A stretch of DNA of 64,000 bases from Candidatus Zixiibacteriota bacterium. GTDB taxonomy: Bacteria; Zixibacteria; MSB-5A5; GN15; JAAZOE01. Below the pieces are notes generated by a model that saw only the letters and a program-made list of their open reading frames with translations, ran no database searches and had not been told where the DNA came from. The stretch lies in NCBI GenBank assembly GCA_023138975.1, contig JAGLON010000058.1, positions 20,922 to 84,921 on the forward strand, given 5' to 3'. The position numbers were made by a program, and so were the translations under genes. Each line of letters begins with the position of its first letter. The stretch's first letter is position 1. This document shows, one piece after another, positions 43,693 to 51,062 of this stretch.

Positions 43693-44520
43693 ATGAAAAT
43701 TTATCGATTTATATTTATAGTTATTTCGTTATTTATCATTTCTGCCTGCGGAAGTGAGATGACGCCGGAAAAGAGAATGTTTGAACTCCGTGAATTCACT
43801 GAGAAGGGTGAATTTGATAAAGCTCTTGGGCACTTTGAGGTCTTAAAAAAGATCAGACCGACCGACCCGATTGTATTGTTCAATGGCGCGAAAGCTTACT
43901 TTGGCCTGGAAATGTATGACAGCTCACTTGTCTACGCCAAAAAATATTGCGCCTTATACTCAGATGATAGCGATGGATATCGGCTCCTCTATAAAGTCGG
44001 GGGAGTGCTTGAGGACTATAGTCAGCAGCTTTGGGCGCTTAGTCAACTTGGTTACAAAGAGAAAAATCGAGCCAGGTATCTTCCCGATATAGCTGAATTA
44101 AACTTAAAAAATGAAAATCCGGGATTGGCTGTGGCCGTATGCCGCGATATTCTGGAGTATGATCCTGAGAACTCACGGGTACTTTTTACTCTGGCGACCG
44201 GATTAATGTCAATTGGAAAATCAGATAGCGCTATCTTGGTTCTTGAGCACCTTGATCGTAACCAACCGAATCAGGTCGAAGTCCTGGCTAATCTGGCTAC
44301 ATATTATGCTGTCATTAATAAAGTGACGTTGGCTGAGGATAAATTTGGTCAGTTGACAGTTCTATTCCCTGATTTTTTACCGGGTTGGTTTGGGTTGGGG
44401 AATGTTCTTGCACTAAAAGGGGATACGGCCGGAGCTCTTGAGGCATATGAAAATGTGTTCGTTTATGATTCAGCCTTTCTTGGGGTTGATACCTTGATGA
44501 GAAATCTCGGCGGGCTATAA
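43693..44520 (+). CDS. TPR-repeat lipoprotein
   Basis: A 275-residue protein with lipobox ISAC (Cys about 19), followed by six or seven TPR-like helix pairs through to the C-terminus (FDKALGHFEVLKKIRPTDP, ENPGLAVAVCRDILEYDPEN, GDTAGALEAYENVFVYD). Probably a periplasmic or outer-membrane scaffold; partners unknown. I start at the ATG 43693 because the upstream in-frame TTG at 43678 lies in the -10 region of the promoter. Confidence 0.85.
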   Translation: MKIYRFIFIVISLFIISACGSEMTPEKRMFELREFTEKGEFDKALGHFEVLKKIRPTDPIVLFNGAKAYFGLEMYDSSLVYAKKYCALYSDDSDGYRLLYKVGGVLEDYSQQLWALSQLGYKEKNRARYLPDIAELNLKNENPGLAVAVCRDILEYDPENSRVLFTLATGLMSIGKSDSAILVLEHLDRNQPNQVEVLANLATYYAVINKVTLAEDKFGQLTVLFPDFLPGWFGLGNVLALKGDTAGALEAYENVFVYDSAFLGVDTLMRNLGGL

Positions 44521-44540
44521 TCCAAAAAAAATCAATAAAG

Positions 44541-44570
44541 AAGCCGGTCGGTTTTACAACCGGCCGGCTT
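44541..44570. terminator. Bidirectional terminator
   Basis: A 13-bp stem AAGCCGGTCGGTT/AACCGGCCGGCTT (one G-U), TTTCTC on the plus side and a long T-rich run on the minus side, between two converging genes. Confidence 0.85.
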
Positions 44571-44613
44571 TCTCGCTCTCTTAACTAGGGGGTAACCTGA
44601 GAGTCGAGGAGGT

Positions 44614-45666
44614 TTATAAAGTTTCGTCAGTGCTGAAATTTGGACAACCGACGCACCAGCGACCGGCGAAGTATCCGCTCTTGCAGTTATTGCCTCGTTT
44701 GAAGTGTCCCTTCAGCATACCAATCGGTTCGAGCTCTGAGTTGTATATTCTTCCCTTGAAATGTCCGGCAGCATTGTGACCAACTCCACGAATGGCCCAG
44801 ACACCTTTGATAAGACCTTCAAATTGACCGTTAATATCAATGTATTTTCCTGCAAAGACCTGATTTCCCTCTTCATCGGTGCCCCATTCACCTTTCAGAG
44901 TTCCCATCAAGTTGCCATGGGCGCCAATCCATTTACCATAGAAAATACCATTACCTTCATCGTCTCGACCCCAGCGTCCGGCCAGTGAACCGCGGGTACT
45001 TACAGTCGGATCGTAGCTAATCGACTGGAATGAAATAGCGTTTCCAAAACCGATGCTGATAAGTGTATCGAGATCTTCGAGTTCATCAATGTTAAAGGTC
45101 ATGGATAGGTTTTCGGATTCGTAAGTGAGAGTTACGACTTCGTCAGTAACAGAAGGCGGGATATACAGGTTCAACCGGAGGCCATCGAAATGCCATGAGG
45201 TTTTTGACACATAGTTGAGTACTTCGGGATGAATTATGCCGAGGCTGTCATAGCGTGGAAGCAGGTAATCCTGGCCCGGCTCAAAACGAATAGTGCGCTT
45301 TACGATAACCGCGCCTCGGCTTAATGTAAGCGTTCCTGACCAATCGGTCAGATCGGTTACGCCGCTGTCACGTTCAAGATTGCCCCAAACGACTCGCATA
45401 GTATAGATTTCCGGTACATCAGCATTCTCAACGGCAGTGACAATCGGGGATAAAGCGGCCGGATCGGCGACTTCGACCTCTTCGGCTTCGGTCGTAAGTT
45501 CAGCAATATCGGCATCGTCGAAATTCGGAGATTCATCGGTCGGCTTAAAAGATCCGAAGTCTTCAAGAGTAGTGCCGGTTTCGACCGGATCGACAGATGA
45601 GGAACATCCGCTGATTACAAATCCAAGCACAGCCAGCAATCCAAAGATAACCATTGTCTTTTTCAT
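44614..45666 (-). CDS. Lipoprotein with repeated G-x-W/F glycine motifs
   Basis: A 350-residue protein with lipobox ISGC (Cys about 21). An acidic linker is followed by a beta-rich middle (about residues 80-215). A C-terminal run of four to five short repeats has the form LxGxWGxDxEGNxxFxGKxIxxxGxxxG (about 220-330), ending in Cys-rich CKSGYFAGRWCVGC. The repeats resemble MORN-like glycine/aromatic hairpins. Function unknown. Start chosen at the MKK ATG with GGAG 9 nt upstream; TTG/ATG codons further upstream overlap that site. Confidence 0.8.
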   Translation of the reverse strand: MKKTMVIFGLLAVLGFVISGCSSSVDPVETGTTLEDFGSFKPTDESPNFDDADIAELTTEAEEVEVADPAALSPIVTAVENADVPEIYTMRVVWGNLERDSGVTDLTDWSGTLTLSRGAVIVKRTIRFEPGQDYLLPRYDSLGIIHPEVLNYVSKTSWHFDGLRLNLYIPPSVTDEVVTLTYESENLSMTFNIDELEDLDTLISIGFGNAISFQSISYDPTVSTRGSLAGRWGRDDEGNGIFYGKWIGAHGNLMGTLKGEWGTDEEGNQVFAGKYIDINGQFEGLIKGVWAIRGVGHNAAGHFKGRIYNSELEPIGMLKGHFKRGNNCKSGYFAGRWCVGCPNFSTDETL

Positions 45667-45953
45667 TTTCAATTTCTCCATCAATAGGGATTGTTTTAAT
45701 CAATACATACCAATACCGTCTCAAACTCTATGCCGGATGGCTATATATTTAGAAGGTAATACCCGGTAGGCACTTACGCCAACAGGGTGAATTCTCGCTG
45801 GCTGTTTTTGTACCCAGCGGTACAGGAAATGATAGGCGGTGAACCATGTGGAACAGAAAGATGTTTAACAAAACACAGAACCTTATATGAGAGGCCGCCT
45901 ATTATTGCAATAATCCATACCCTAAACCGTCTGATTGTGTATATTATTTGGCA
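45667..45953. other. Divergent intergenic region
   Basis: Contains an 8-bp inverted repeat ATAGGCGG/CCGCCTAT (about 45834-45900) around a 52-nt A-rich segment, and GCTGG...CCAGC (about 45800-45823). It ends in TATATT (45940-45945) in front of the next gene. No reading frame is believed; it may hold regulatory structure. Confidence 0.35.
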
Positions 45954-45986
45954 ATGAAACTGTTAAAAACGAAATCGAGACATTTT

Positions 45987-46325
45987 ATGAAAATAAATCA
46001 TTTCCTGCTAGCTTTGTTTTTACTTGTAGCTACTATCTTAATTGCCACCGGATGCAGTGAAACGAAAAAAATATATATCCTTGATGATTGTGAAGATGTC
46101 GGGAAGGTCGCCGACCTGTACGCCAGCGTGTCTAAAATCGATTTGTTTCTTTATCAAAACGCCATTGATACCGAGACAGTTGATACTGTTCCCTACTGCG
46201 GATATATTCTGCGGCACGGCGATAAGGTCATTCAGGTTGATACAATTTTCACGGCCAGACAGCTCCGGGATGCTTGCCTGGTATTTTTTGAAATTGATAC
46301 TACTAAGAATGAAGATAAAGAGTGA
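45987..46325 (+). CDS. Small lipoprotein of unknown function
   Basis: A 112-residue protein with a typical lipoprotein signal (MKINHFLLALFLLV..IATGC, Cys about 23) and a short soluble part with two Cys residues (DDCEDVG, PYCGYI). No family recognised. An upstream in-frame ATG at 45954, 8 nt after a TATATT -10-like box, would add 11 basic residues; I prefer 45987 on signal-peptide shape but either is possible. Confidence 0.65.
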   Translation: MKINHFLLALFLLVATILIATGCSETKKIYILDDCEDVGKVADLYASVSKIDLFLYQNAIDTETVDTVPYCGYILRHGDKVIQVDTIFTARQLRDACLVFFEIDTTKNEDKE

Positions 46326-46421
46326 TCAGAAATTTATAAATACCTTTAGCCTAGTCTCAATCTTAGTATAGTCTTAGACACTTTGAGACTCACAGTACTG
46401 ATTTCATATGTCACACAACGC

Positions 46422-46450
46422 TTGACAGATTCAAGGCGGTTTGCTATTTT
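46422..46450 (+). promoter_or_regulatory. Promoter of the PQQ-like propeller gene
   Basis: TTGACA (46422-46427), 17 bp, TATTTT (46445-46450). The 5' untranslated region would be about 165 nt, long for this window; no clear riboswitch fold was seen in it. Confidence 0.6.
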
Positions 46451-46623
46451 GTTATAAACACAGGGGTAGCGATCCAACTTTACTTCTTTGACATAGCTCC
46501 TTTCTGGCTGGATGAGCCCTTACAAATTGTTCCAGCAGTTATTTAAAACAACTTTATAATTATCTGTTAATTCGAAGTGGGATATGTTTATTCCTTGAAG
46601 ATATTTGGGCTTAGGAGGAAACT

Positions 46624-48036
46624 ATGAAATGTCGGGGAATGATTTCTTTATTTATTTGCACTTTCCTGATTTTCTTTTCAGCACATCTCTATGCACAGGA
46701 TCAATGGCCGATGTTCCGGGGCGACCTTGAGAATTCCGGAGCCAACTTAAATAGCGATATGCCTGATGTTGGCGATATCCTTTGGGATTTTGAAACAGGG
46801 GGCGACATAAGGTCATCTCCGGCCGTAACACCTAGTGGCAGGGTTTACTTTGGTGCCGATGATGGCTTGGTTTATTGTGTCGATGGTCAGGATGGCAGCC
46901 CCATATGGTCGATCAATTTGAGTTCTTATATGCGTGAATGCTCACCCGCGGTACAGAACAATCTGATCTTTATTGGAGCTCAGAACCAATATCTGTATTG
47001 TATTGATGAAAATGGAAATGGGCCGGATGACCCAACGATTAAATGGTCCTTTAACACTTCAGACCAGGTGCTCAGTTCACCAACTATATATAACGACCGT
47101 GTGTACCTTGGCACTATGGGGAGCCAGATGCTCTGCCTGACCACTGAAGGAAACGGCACCAATGGTGAATTGGTCTGGTTCTTCAATGCTGAAGGAGATA
47201 TCCAGGGCAAACCGGCCGTGTTTTCCGACCGATTGTATTTTGGTAGTCAGGGCGGACAAATGTATTGTTTGCCGACCGTTGACCCAAACAGCGATGGTGA
47301 AATTACATCCAATGAAGTTATCTGGGAGTACGATGTCGGCGCCAACAATGTGATTGCTTCTCCGGCTGTTTATGATTCAAGGGTCTTTGTGGGTGATGAT
47401 GGCGGGACATTTTATTGTTTTGACGCGATGGGTAACGGCGACGGAACGACTGATACTCTCTGGACATATAGCACATCACCAGCGGGTATTTATTCATCGG
47501 CCGCAGCTTTTGACAATTTGATTTACTTTGGTTGTGATAACCATATTTTCTATTGCCTGTTTAAAATCGACGGAGATACCCTCTGGACATACGATGCCGG
47601 TGAACGAATATTGAGCTCACCTGCGGTGGCGGACTATAAAGTTTATTTCGCGTCCGGAGCCAACTGGAAACTTCACTGCTTAGATCATTCTGATGGGGAT
47701 GTCCACTGGATTGATTCAACGCACCAATTTCATAGCGCATCTCCGGCTATTTATGATAAAAAAGTATATATAGGTGGCTATGATAACAAGATGTACAGTT
47801 TAGGTGATCCAGCCGCTTGCTGCAATACGGCAGGTGACTCGAATCATGATGGGGAAACCAATGTTGGTGATGCTGTGTTCAATATTTTATTTGCCTTTCA
47901 GGGAGGGAACACACCAGTATGTTTGAATGAAGCTGATGCCAACAATGACTGTGCTGTTAATATTGGAGATGCCGTGTTTATAATTAATTATTCCTTTAGG
48001 GGAGGTCCTCCGCCAGTATGCGGTTGTGTCTATTAG
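46624..48036 (+). CDS. Secreted PQQ-like beta-propeller protein with dockerin-like C-terminus
   Basis: A 470-residue exported protein (signal peptide about 1-24, LYA|Q). It begins with the WPMFRGDLENSG motif of PQQ-repeat proteins. Seven or so blades of the form SPAVxxxxVYFGxxDGxxYCxDxxxGxxxW follow to about residue 395. The C-terminal 70 residues carry two dockerin-like calcium loops (GDSNHDGETNVGDAVFNILF, DANNDCAVNIGDAVFIINY). The catalytic residues of PQQ dehydrogenases are not evident, so it is likely a binding or structural protein. ATG with TTAGGAGG upstream. Confidence 0.9.
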   Translation: MKCRGMISLFICTFLIFFSAHLYAQDQWPMFRGDLENSGANLNSDMPDVGDILWDFETGGDIRSSPAVTPSGRVYFGADDGLVYCVDGQDGSPIWSINLSSYMRECSPAVQNNLIFIGAQNQYLYCIDENGNGPDDPTIKWSFNTSDQVLSSPTIYNDRVYLGTMGSQMLCLTTEGNGTNGELVWFFNAEGDIQGKPAVFSDRLYFGSQGGQMYCLPTVDPNSDGEITSNEVIWEYDVGANNVIASPAVYDSRVFVGDDGGTFYCFDAMGNGDGTTDTLWTYSTSPAGIYSSAAAFDNLIYFGCDNHIFYCLFKIDGDTLWTYDAGERILSSPAVADYKVYFASGANWKLHCLDHSDGDVHWIDSTHQFHSASPAIYDKKVYIGGYDNKMYSLGDPAACCNTAGDSNHDGETNVGDAVFNILFAFQGGNTPVCLNEADANNDCAVNIGDAVFIINYSFRGGPPPVCGCVY

Positions 48037-48062
48037 GTAAATCTATTTGATAGCGAGTTAAC

Positions 48063-48095
48063 ATCCGCCCCGTTTTCTCGGGGCGGATTATTTTT
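48063..48095 (+). terminator. Terminator between propeller gene and yciI
   Basis: ATCCGCCCC/GGGGCGGAT stem followed by TATTTTTCT, 20 nt before the next start. Confidence 0.85.
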
Positions 48096-48114
48096 CTGTT
48101 AAAGGAAAGCAAAT

Positions 48115-48414
48115 ATGCAATTTGTAGTTATCGCCTACGATGGAACTGATGAACAAGCTCTCGAACGTCGTATGGCAGTGCGCGAAGAGCATATTAAAAA
48201 GGGTAAGGAGTTGTTTGAAGCCGGTAAATGGCTTTATGCCGCCGGGATTTTGGACGATGATGGGCAGATGGTCGGTTCAATGATTATTTGTGATTATGAA
48301 TCCAAAGAACAGATGCACAGTGAATGGCTTGAGAGTGAACCGTATATCACCGGAGATGTGTGGAAGACGTTATTGATCGACCGCACCGCTGTCGCCCCGT
48401 TTTGTGGGAAGTAA
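48115..48414 (+). CDS. YciI-family protein
   Basis: A 99-residue ferredoxin-fold protein. It has MQFVVIAYDGTD, an R..EEHIKKG segment with the family's His, YAAGILDDDGQMVGS, and a C-terminal YITGDVWKT where the Asp of the putative active site lies. Function of the family is unclear; some members act as hydrolases or are fused to dehalogenases. Start ATG with AAAGGAAAG. It follows a terminator, so it needs its own promoter or read-through. Confidence 0.88.
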   Translation: MQFVVIAYDGTDEQALERRMAVREEHIKKGKELFEAGKWLYAAGILDDDGQMVGSMIICDYESKEQMHSEWLESEPYITGDVWKTLLIDRTAVAPFCGK

Positions 48415-48476
48415 GTATTCCCATGGTACTGCCGTAGGGTTCGAGTGGACAAGAATTGGCTTTGTTTCGAAGGTTT

Positions 48477-48635
48477 TTAATTTTTTAAATCGCCTATTAT
48501 CCGCCTAATCGTAACCGCACCATGCAATTGCGCCGGGATACCGGGCGTATACCTGAACACAAAATCACCAATATTCCGCAATTTTACTACAGATTCTATA
48601 TCATTCTCGACCTCAGCCGTTTGTACTCCCTCCAT
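48477..48635 (-). CDS. Possible small or remnant ORF downstream of the reverse transcriptase
   Basis: An ATG-to-TAA frame of 52 residues that looks compositionally coding (MEGVQTAEVENDIESV..., later FVFRYTPGIPAQLHG and IRRIIGDLKN) but has no Shine-Dalgarno and no recognised family. It could be the 3' remnant of a larger gene or an accessory to the retron-like unit upstream of it. Confidence 0.3.
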   Translation of the reverse strand: MEGVQTAEVENDIESVVKLRNIGDFVFRYTPGIPAQLHGAVTIRRIIGDLKN

Positions 48636-48750
48636 AAAAAGTTGATTTTATCTGAATTAGCAGTATATTTGTAGGAAAAGTGGGAGTAGGTGACAAATTT
48701 ACGATTATGAGAATAACTAAAAGTCAAGGGTTTAAGGCACTATGCGGGAA

Positions 48751-48780
48751 CCCACCCTTTGCTGGTGCAAAGGGATGGGC
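48751..48780 (-). terminator. Hairpin just after the reverse transcriptase gene
   Basis: CCCATCCCTTTGC pairs with GCAAAGGGTGGG (one bulge), 8 nt after the stop. There is no proper U-tract; it could be a terminator or a structured RNA element of the locus. Confidence 0.5.
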
Positions 48781-48786
48781 CACCGA

Positions 48787-49704
48787 TCATTGAGGTATTG
48801 ATCGATTTAATAACTTCGATAGATGTTTGGCCGCGCCCTTATTAAGTCTCTCAATATATCGTATCTTGCCCCGAATAGATTTAATTGCGGCGTGATAATT
48901 ATTGAGGTTTGATTTTACAGAATTTTCTAAAGCTTCAATTTCTGCGCGTATTGAAGCAATCTTAATACTAGGAGCATCAAACCCGTTATTTACACGAATT
49001 CCGGCAATTACTTGTTCCTGATTATCAAATTGTGTGTTTGTCTTGGTTATATTTGGAGAAAAGCCTTCTTGCTCAATAATTTTAAGGACAAGTTTTTCTT
49101 TTTTTGCGATATAAGTTGGGCCAGACAATACAACATCGTCGACATATGTTCCTGATGATGCTTTTATAGAATCTGCGAGCCCCTTAAGTCTTTTGGCCAG
49201 ATTCATCGTAACAATATTACCAATGACCGTACTTGTCGGGGAGCCCTGCGGAAGGCAGCCATCCAGCATTGTCAATTTTGTAATAACCCTTGCCACATCA
49301 GGCGCACAACCAAGCCTGATAAATTCTCGATAGACTTGCGTGGGGCGCACATTTGGAAAGAAATCCTTGATATCCGATTTCAGGATCGCTTTTTTTCCTT
49401 TATGCGGTTTGGCATAGGAATATGTTGTTCTTCCTTTTAAGCCGCCATGCATATTGTCGGGGAATTTAAGCCGTTGAAGGAAACTGTTTAGTCGATCAAT
49501 TATTCTGCGAAACGATCCATACGGCGTTGCAATCGATCTTTGCTTGCCATTTCTGACCATAACATGTCGTCGATAATATCCATTTGGATGTTTTTCAATG
49601 CCAGAGCAAATCGAAAGTAGATTATCTTTTGAAACTCCAAGGAGCAAGCATAAATGGCTTACATCTTTAATATTGAGAATAGTTAATCTGCGAAGCGCTT
49701 TCAT
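48787..49704 (-). CDS. Retron-like reverse transcriptase
   Basis: A 305-residue RT, the usual size for retron enzymes. Palm motifs: A, SDIKDFFPNV (Asp111); B, LPQGSPTS (residues 151-158); C, YVDD (187-190, catalytic Asp pair). The retron-type NAxxH position reads YAKPH (97-101), and the VTG motif before the thumb reads IAG (233-235) in EQVIAGIRVN. The C-terminal IRGKIRYIERLN fits the retron thumb. There is no maturase or endonuclease domain, so it is not a group II intron protein, and QGxxxSP-type motif B argues against a DGR. It starts 3 nt after the XRE gene with AGGAA upstream. Confidence 0.85.
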   Translation of the reverse strand: MKALRRLTILNIKDVSHLCLLLGVSKDNLLSICSGIEKHPNGYYRRHVMVRNGKQRSIATPYGSFRRIIDRLNSFLQRLKFPDNMHGGLKGRTTYSYAKPHKGKKAILKSDIKDFFPNVRPTQVYREFIRLGCAPDVARVITKLTMLDGCLPQGSPTSTVIGNIVTMNLAKRLKGLADSIKASSGTYVDDVVLSGPTYIAKKEKLVLKIIEQEGFSPNITKTNTQFDNQEQVIAGIRVNNGFDAPSIKIASIRAEIEALENSVKSNLNNYHAAIKSIRGKIRYIERLNKGAAKHLSKLLNRSIPQ

Positions 49705-49707
49705 GAT

Positions 49708-49989
49708 TCATTTCCTATTTAGCTTCAAGCGTGCCGAAAGAACATTTCCCAAGAGATTTTGTAGCTCTAGAAAAATCTCTTTGTCCTCATCAATAGGATC
49801 GATTACAAGAAGTGATAATGGAAGATCAAAGCGTCGAGAAATATTTCTTAATAATTGAAGTCCTGGCTGAACTTTATTATTTTCAATCTGCGAAAGATAG
49901 GTTCTGGCAACACCGAGTTCCTCCGCCAATGCGGTCTGGGAAATACCATCGGCCGCTCTTAAGAGCTTTAAAATTGATCCCGTTTTCAT
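49708..49989 (-). CDS. XRE-family helix-turn-helix regulator of the retron-like locus
   Basis: A 93-residue protein with an N-terminal Cro/CI HTH (about residues 4-58: LLRAADGISQTALAEELGVARTYLSQIENNKVQPGLQLLRNISRRF) and a short charged helix to the end. It is co-translated with the RT (3-nt gap). HTH proteins form one of the described retron accessory classes; here it may repress the locus or act as the effector. The start ATG has no Shine-Dalgarno and lies inside the 3' part of the preceding ORF, so translation may be coupled. Confidence 0.8.
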   Translation of the reverse strand: MKTGSILKLLRAADGISQTALAEELGVARTYLSQIENNKVQPGLQLLRNISRRFDLPLSLLVIDPIDEDKEIFLELQNLLGNVLSARLKLNRK

Positions 49990-50290
49990 ATTTTATTTGC
50001 ATTCTGAGCTTACAGTTAAAGAAGGAATGGAATTTTTTAATTGTTTTAATTAGTAAGTAGATTGATAAAATGACGTGATTCCATCGATTTGAACGATTAT
50101 CGCTCGCTTCGCTAATCATACGTCGCAATCGTCTTGCTGATTTTAGCGCAATTTTAAATTCCACCGGCATAGGGCCAGTATTTGTTTTGTCCGCAAGTCG
50201 CTCAAGCGTTTCTAACTCTTGAACCAGTTTCGATGCGAGAATCAAAACATCCACTCGACCCTTTGCCGCTGATAATCCATGATTACTCAT
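49883..50290 (-). CDS. Small ORF at the head of the retron-like operon
   Basis: A 135-codon frame with an excellent start (AAGGAG, 7 nt, ATG). The first roughly 65 residues are helical and charged (MSNHGLSAAKGRVDVLILASKL, IALKSARRLRRMISEA), like a small real protein. The C-terminal third overlaps the XRE gene by 107 nt and looks non-coding, so the true product may be shorter or need a frameshift. No family recognised. Its ribosome site lies within the right-hand arm of the long inverted repeat that closes the leader, so its translation may be controlled by leader folding. Confidence 0.4.
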   Translation of the reverse strand: MSNHGLSAAKGRVDVLILASKLVQELETLERLADKTNTGPMPVEFKIALKSARRLRRMISEASDNRSNRWNHVILSIYLLIKTIKKFHSFFNCKLRMQIKYENGINFKALKSGRWYFPDRIGGGTRCCQNLSFAD

Positions 50291-50648
50291 GAGAATGCTC
50301 CTTATTCTTGATTGTTAACCGGACAGCAACAAATACAAATCGTATGTATCGCCACTGTCTCCCTTAAAACTGACGAGCGATTTATCGCTCGTATCATCCA
50401 GCATACTTGGTTAAAAGCATATCTCTATCGGACCCAAGAATGCGAAAACCTTCAAGCAAAACCTATAAAAGGCGGGCCGGAAGACTTACAACACCAACCA
50501 TGCAAGACAAAATTACCCTACTGAATACAATCAAGTATCCAGAAAGTCGGTCGCCAGGGGCAACCCTTCAAAGACATCGATTTATCGATGGTCAAGAATG
50601 AAGAGGGCAGATTACCAGCGGATTTTATTGTCAAAGAGCATTATTACT
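50291..50648 (-). ncRNA. Structured leader, candidate retron ncRNA (msr-msd)
   Basis: About 360 nt between the promoter and the first ORF with no credible gene. The ends pair: AATGCTCTTT (50642-50633) with AAGGAGCATT (50303-50294), 10 bp with one G-U, like the a1/a2 repeats of retron RNAs. Inside are CATCGAT-AA-ATCGATG (50590-50575), GGTTGCC/GGCGACC, GGATAC/GTATTC and ACGAGCGAT-AA-ATCGCTCGT (50392-50373). The length is at the upper end for retrons, no branching guanosine can be assigned, and I cannot fold it here, so this is a candidate only. Confidence 0.35.
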
Positions 50649-50654
50649 GATGAT

Positions 50655-50683
50655 TATGTATGAATATTGTTGACGTATGTCAA
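50655..50683 (-). promoter_or_regulatory. Promoter of the retron-like operon
   Basis: Minus strand TTGACA (50678-50683), 17 bp, TACATA (50655-50660). The predicted start is near 50648, just before the left arm of the inverted repeat. Confidence 0.6.
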
Positions 50684-50888
50684 GTTAAATCATACAGTTG
50701 TGAAAAATAAATTATCAACAATATTATAACTCATTATCGGTGAGGTGGTTACATGGTTTGTGTTATAGAGTTATAACCCCGGTGCCGTAACCATCGGGGG
50801 CGAATTAATCGGTCATTTTACCGATTGTATTGTAACGCCAACAACTATCTCGTGTCATTCCTGAAAGTCCGGGATTGGATGGAATAAG

Positions 50889-50921
50889 AAACGGGGCAGA
50901 TGTGAATCATCTACCCCGGTT
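50889..50921 (-). terminator. Likely terminator of the eno-glyQS operon
   Basis: AACCGGGGTAGAT/ATCTGCCCCGTT hairpin (one G-U or mismatch) with GTTTCTTATT on the minus strand, about 140 nt beyond the glyQS stop. Confidence 0.6.
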
Positions 50922-50971
50922 AGGTTTATCAATATCTCTCCCAAGGCTGAGCCATGGGATACCGATTTATT

Positions 50972-51048
50972 GTAGGTCAGGATCCCTGCGATCCTGACAT
51001 TTGCGCGAAGTGCAAAAAGGTGTCAAGACCACAGGGGTCTTGACCTAC
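50972..51048. repeat. Dispersed palindromic repeat, copy D
   Basis: Bounded by GTAGGTC ... GACCTAC, with three hairpins: TCAGGATC/GATCCTGA, TTTGC/GCAAA and GTCAAGACC/GGTCTTGAC. It shares the GTAGGTCAGGA edge with copy A but lacks the CACTATAG core. Confidence 0.65.
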
Positions 51049-51062
51049 GAAAAAGTTGATTC

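Noticed and set aside
48787..49704. Diversity-generating retroelement or group II intron RT
   Set aside because: Motif B is QGSPTS rather than the DGR SQ form, no maturase or endonuclease domain, and no template/variable repeat pair was noticed.
50370..50595. CRISPR array suggested by repeated CGATTTATCG palindromes
   Set aside because: Only two cores, irregular spacing and different flanks; no repeat-spacer periodicity.
50407..50601. Short plus-strand frames in the retron-like leader
   Set aside because: Run through palindromes opposite the predicted RNA, without ribosome sites.
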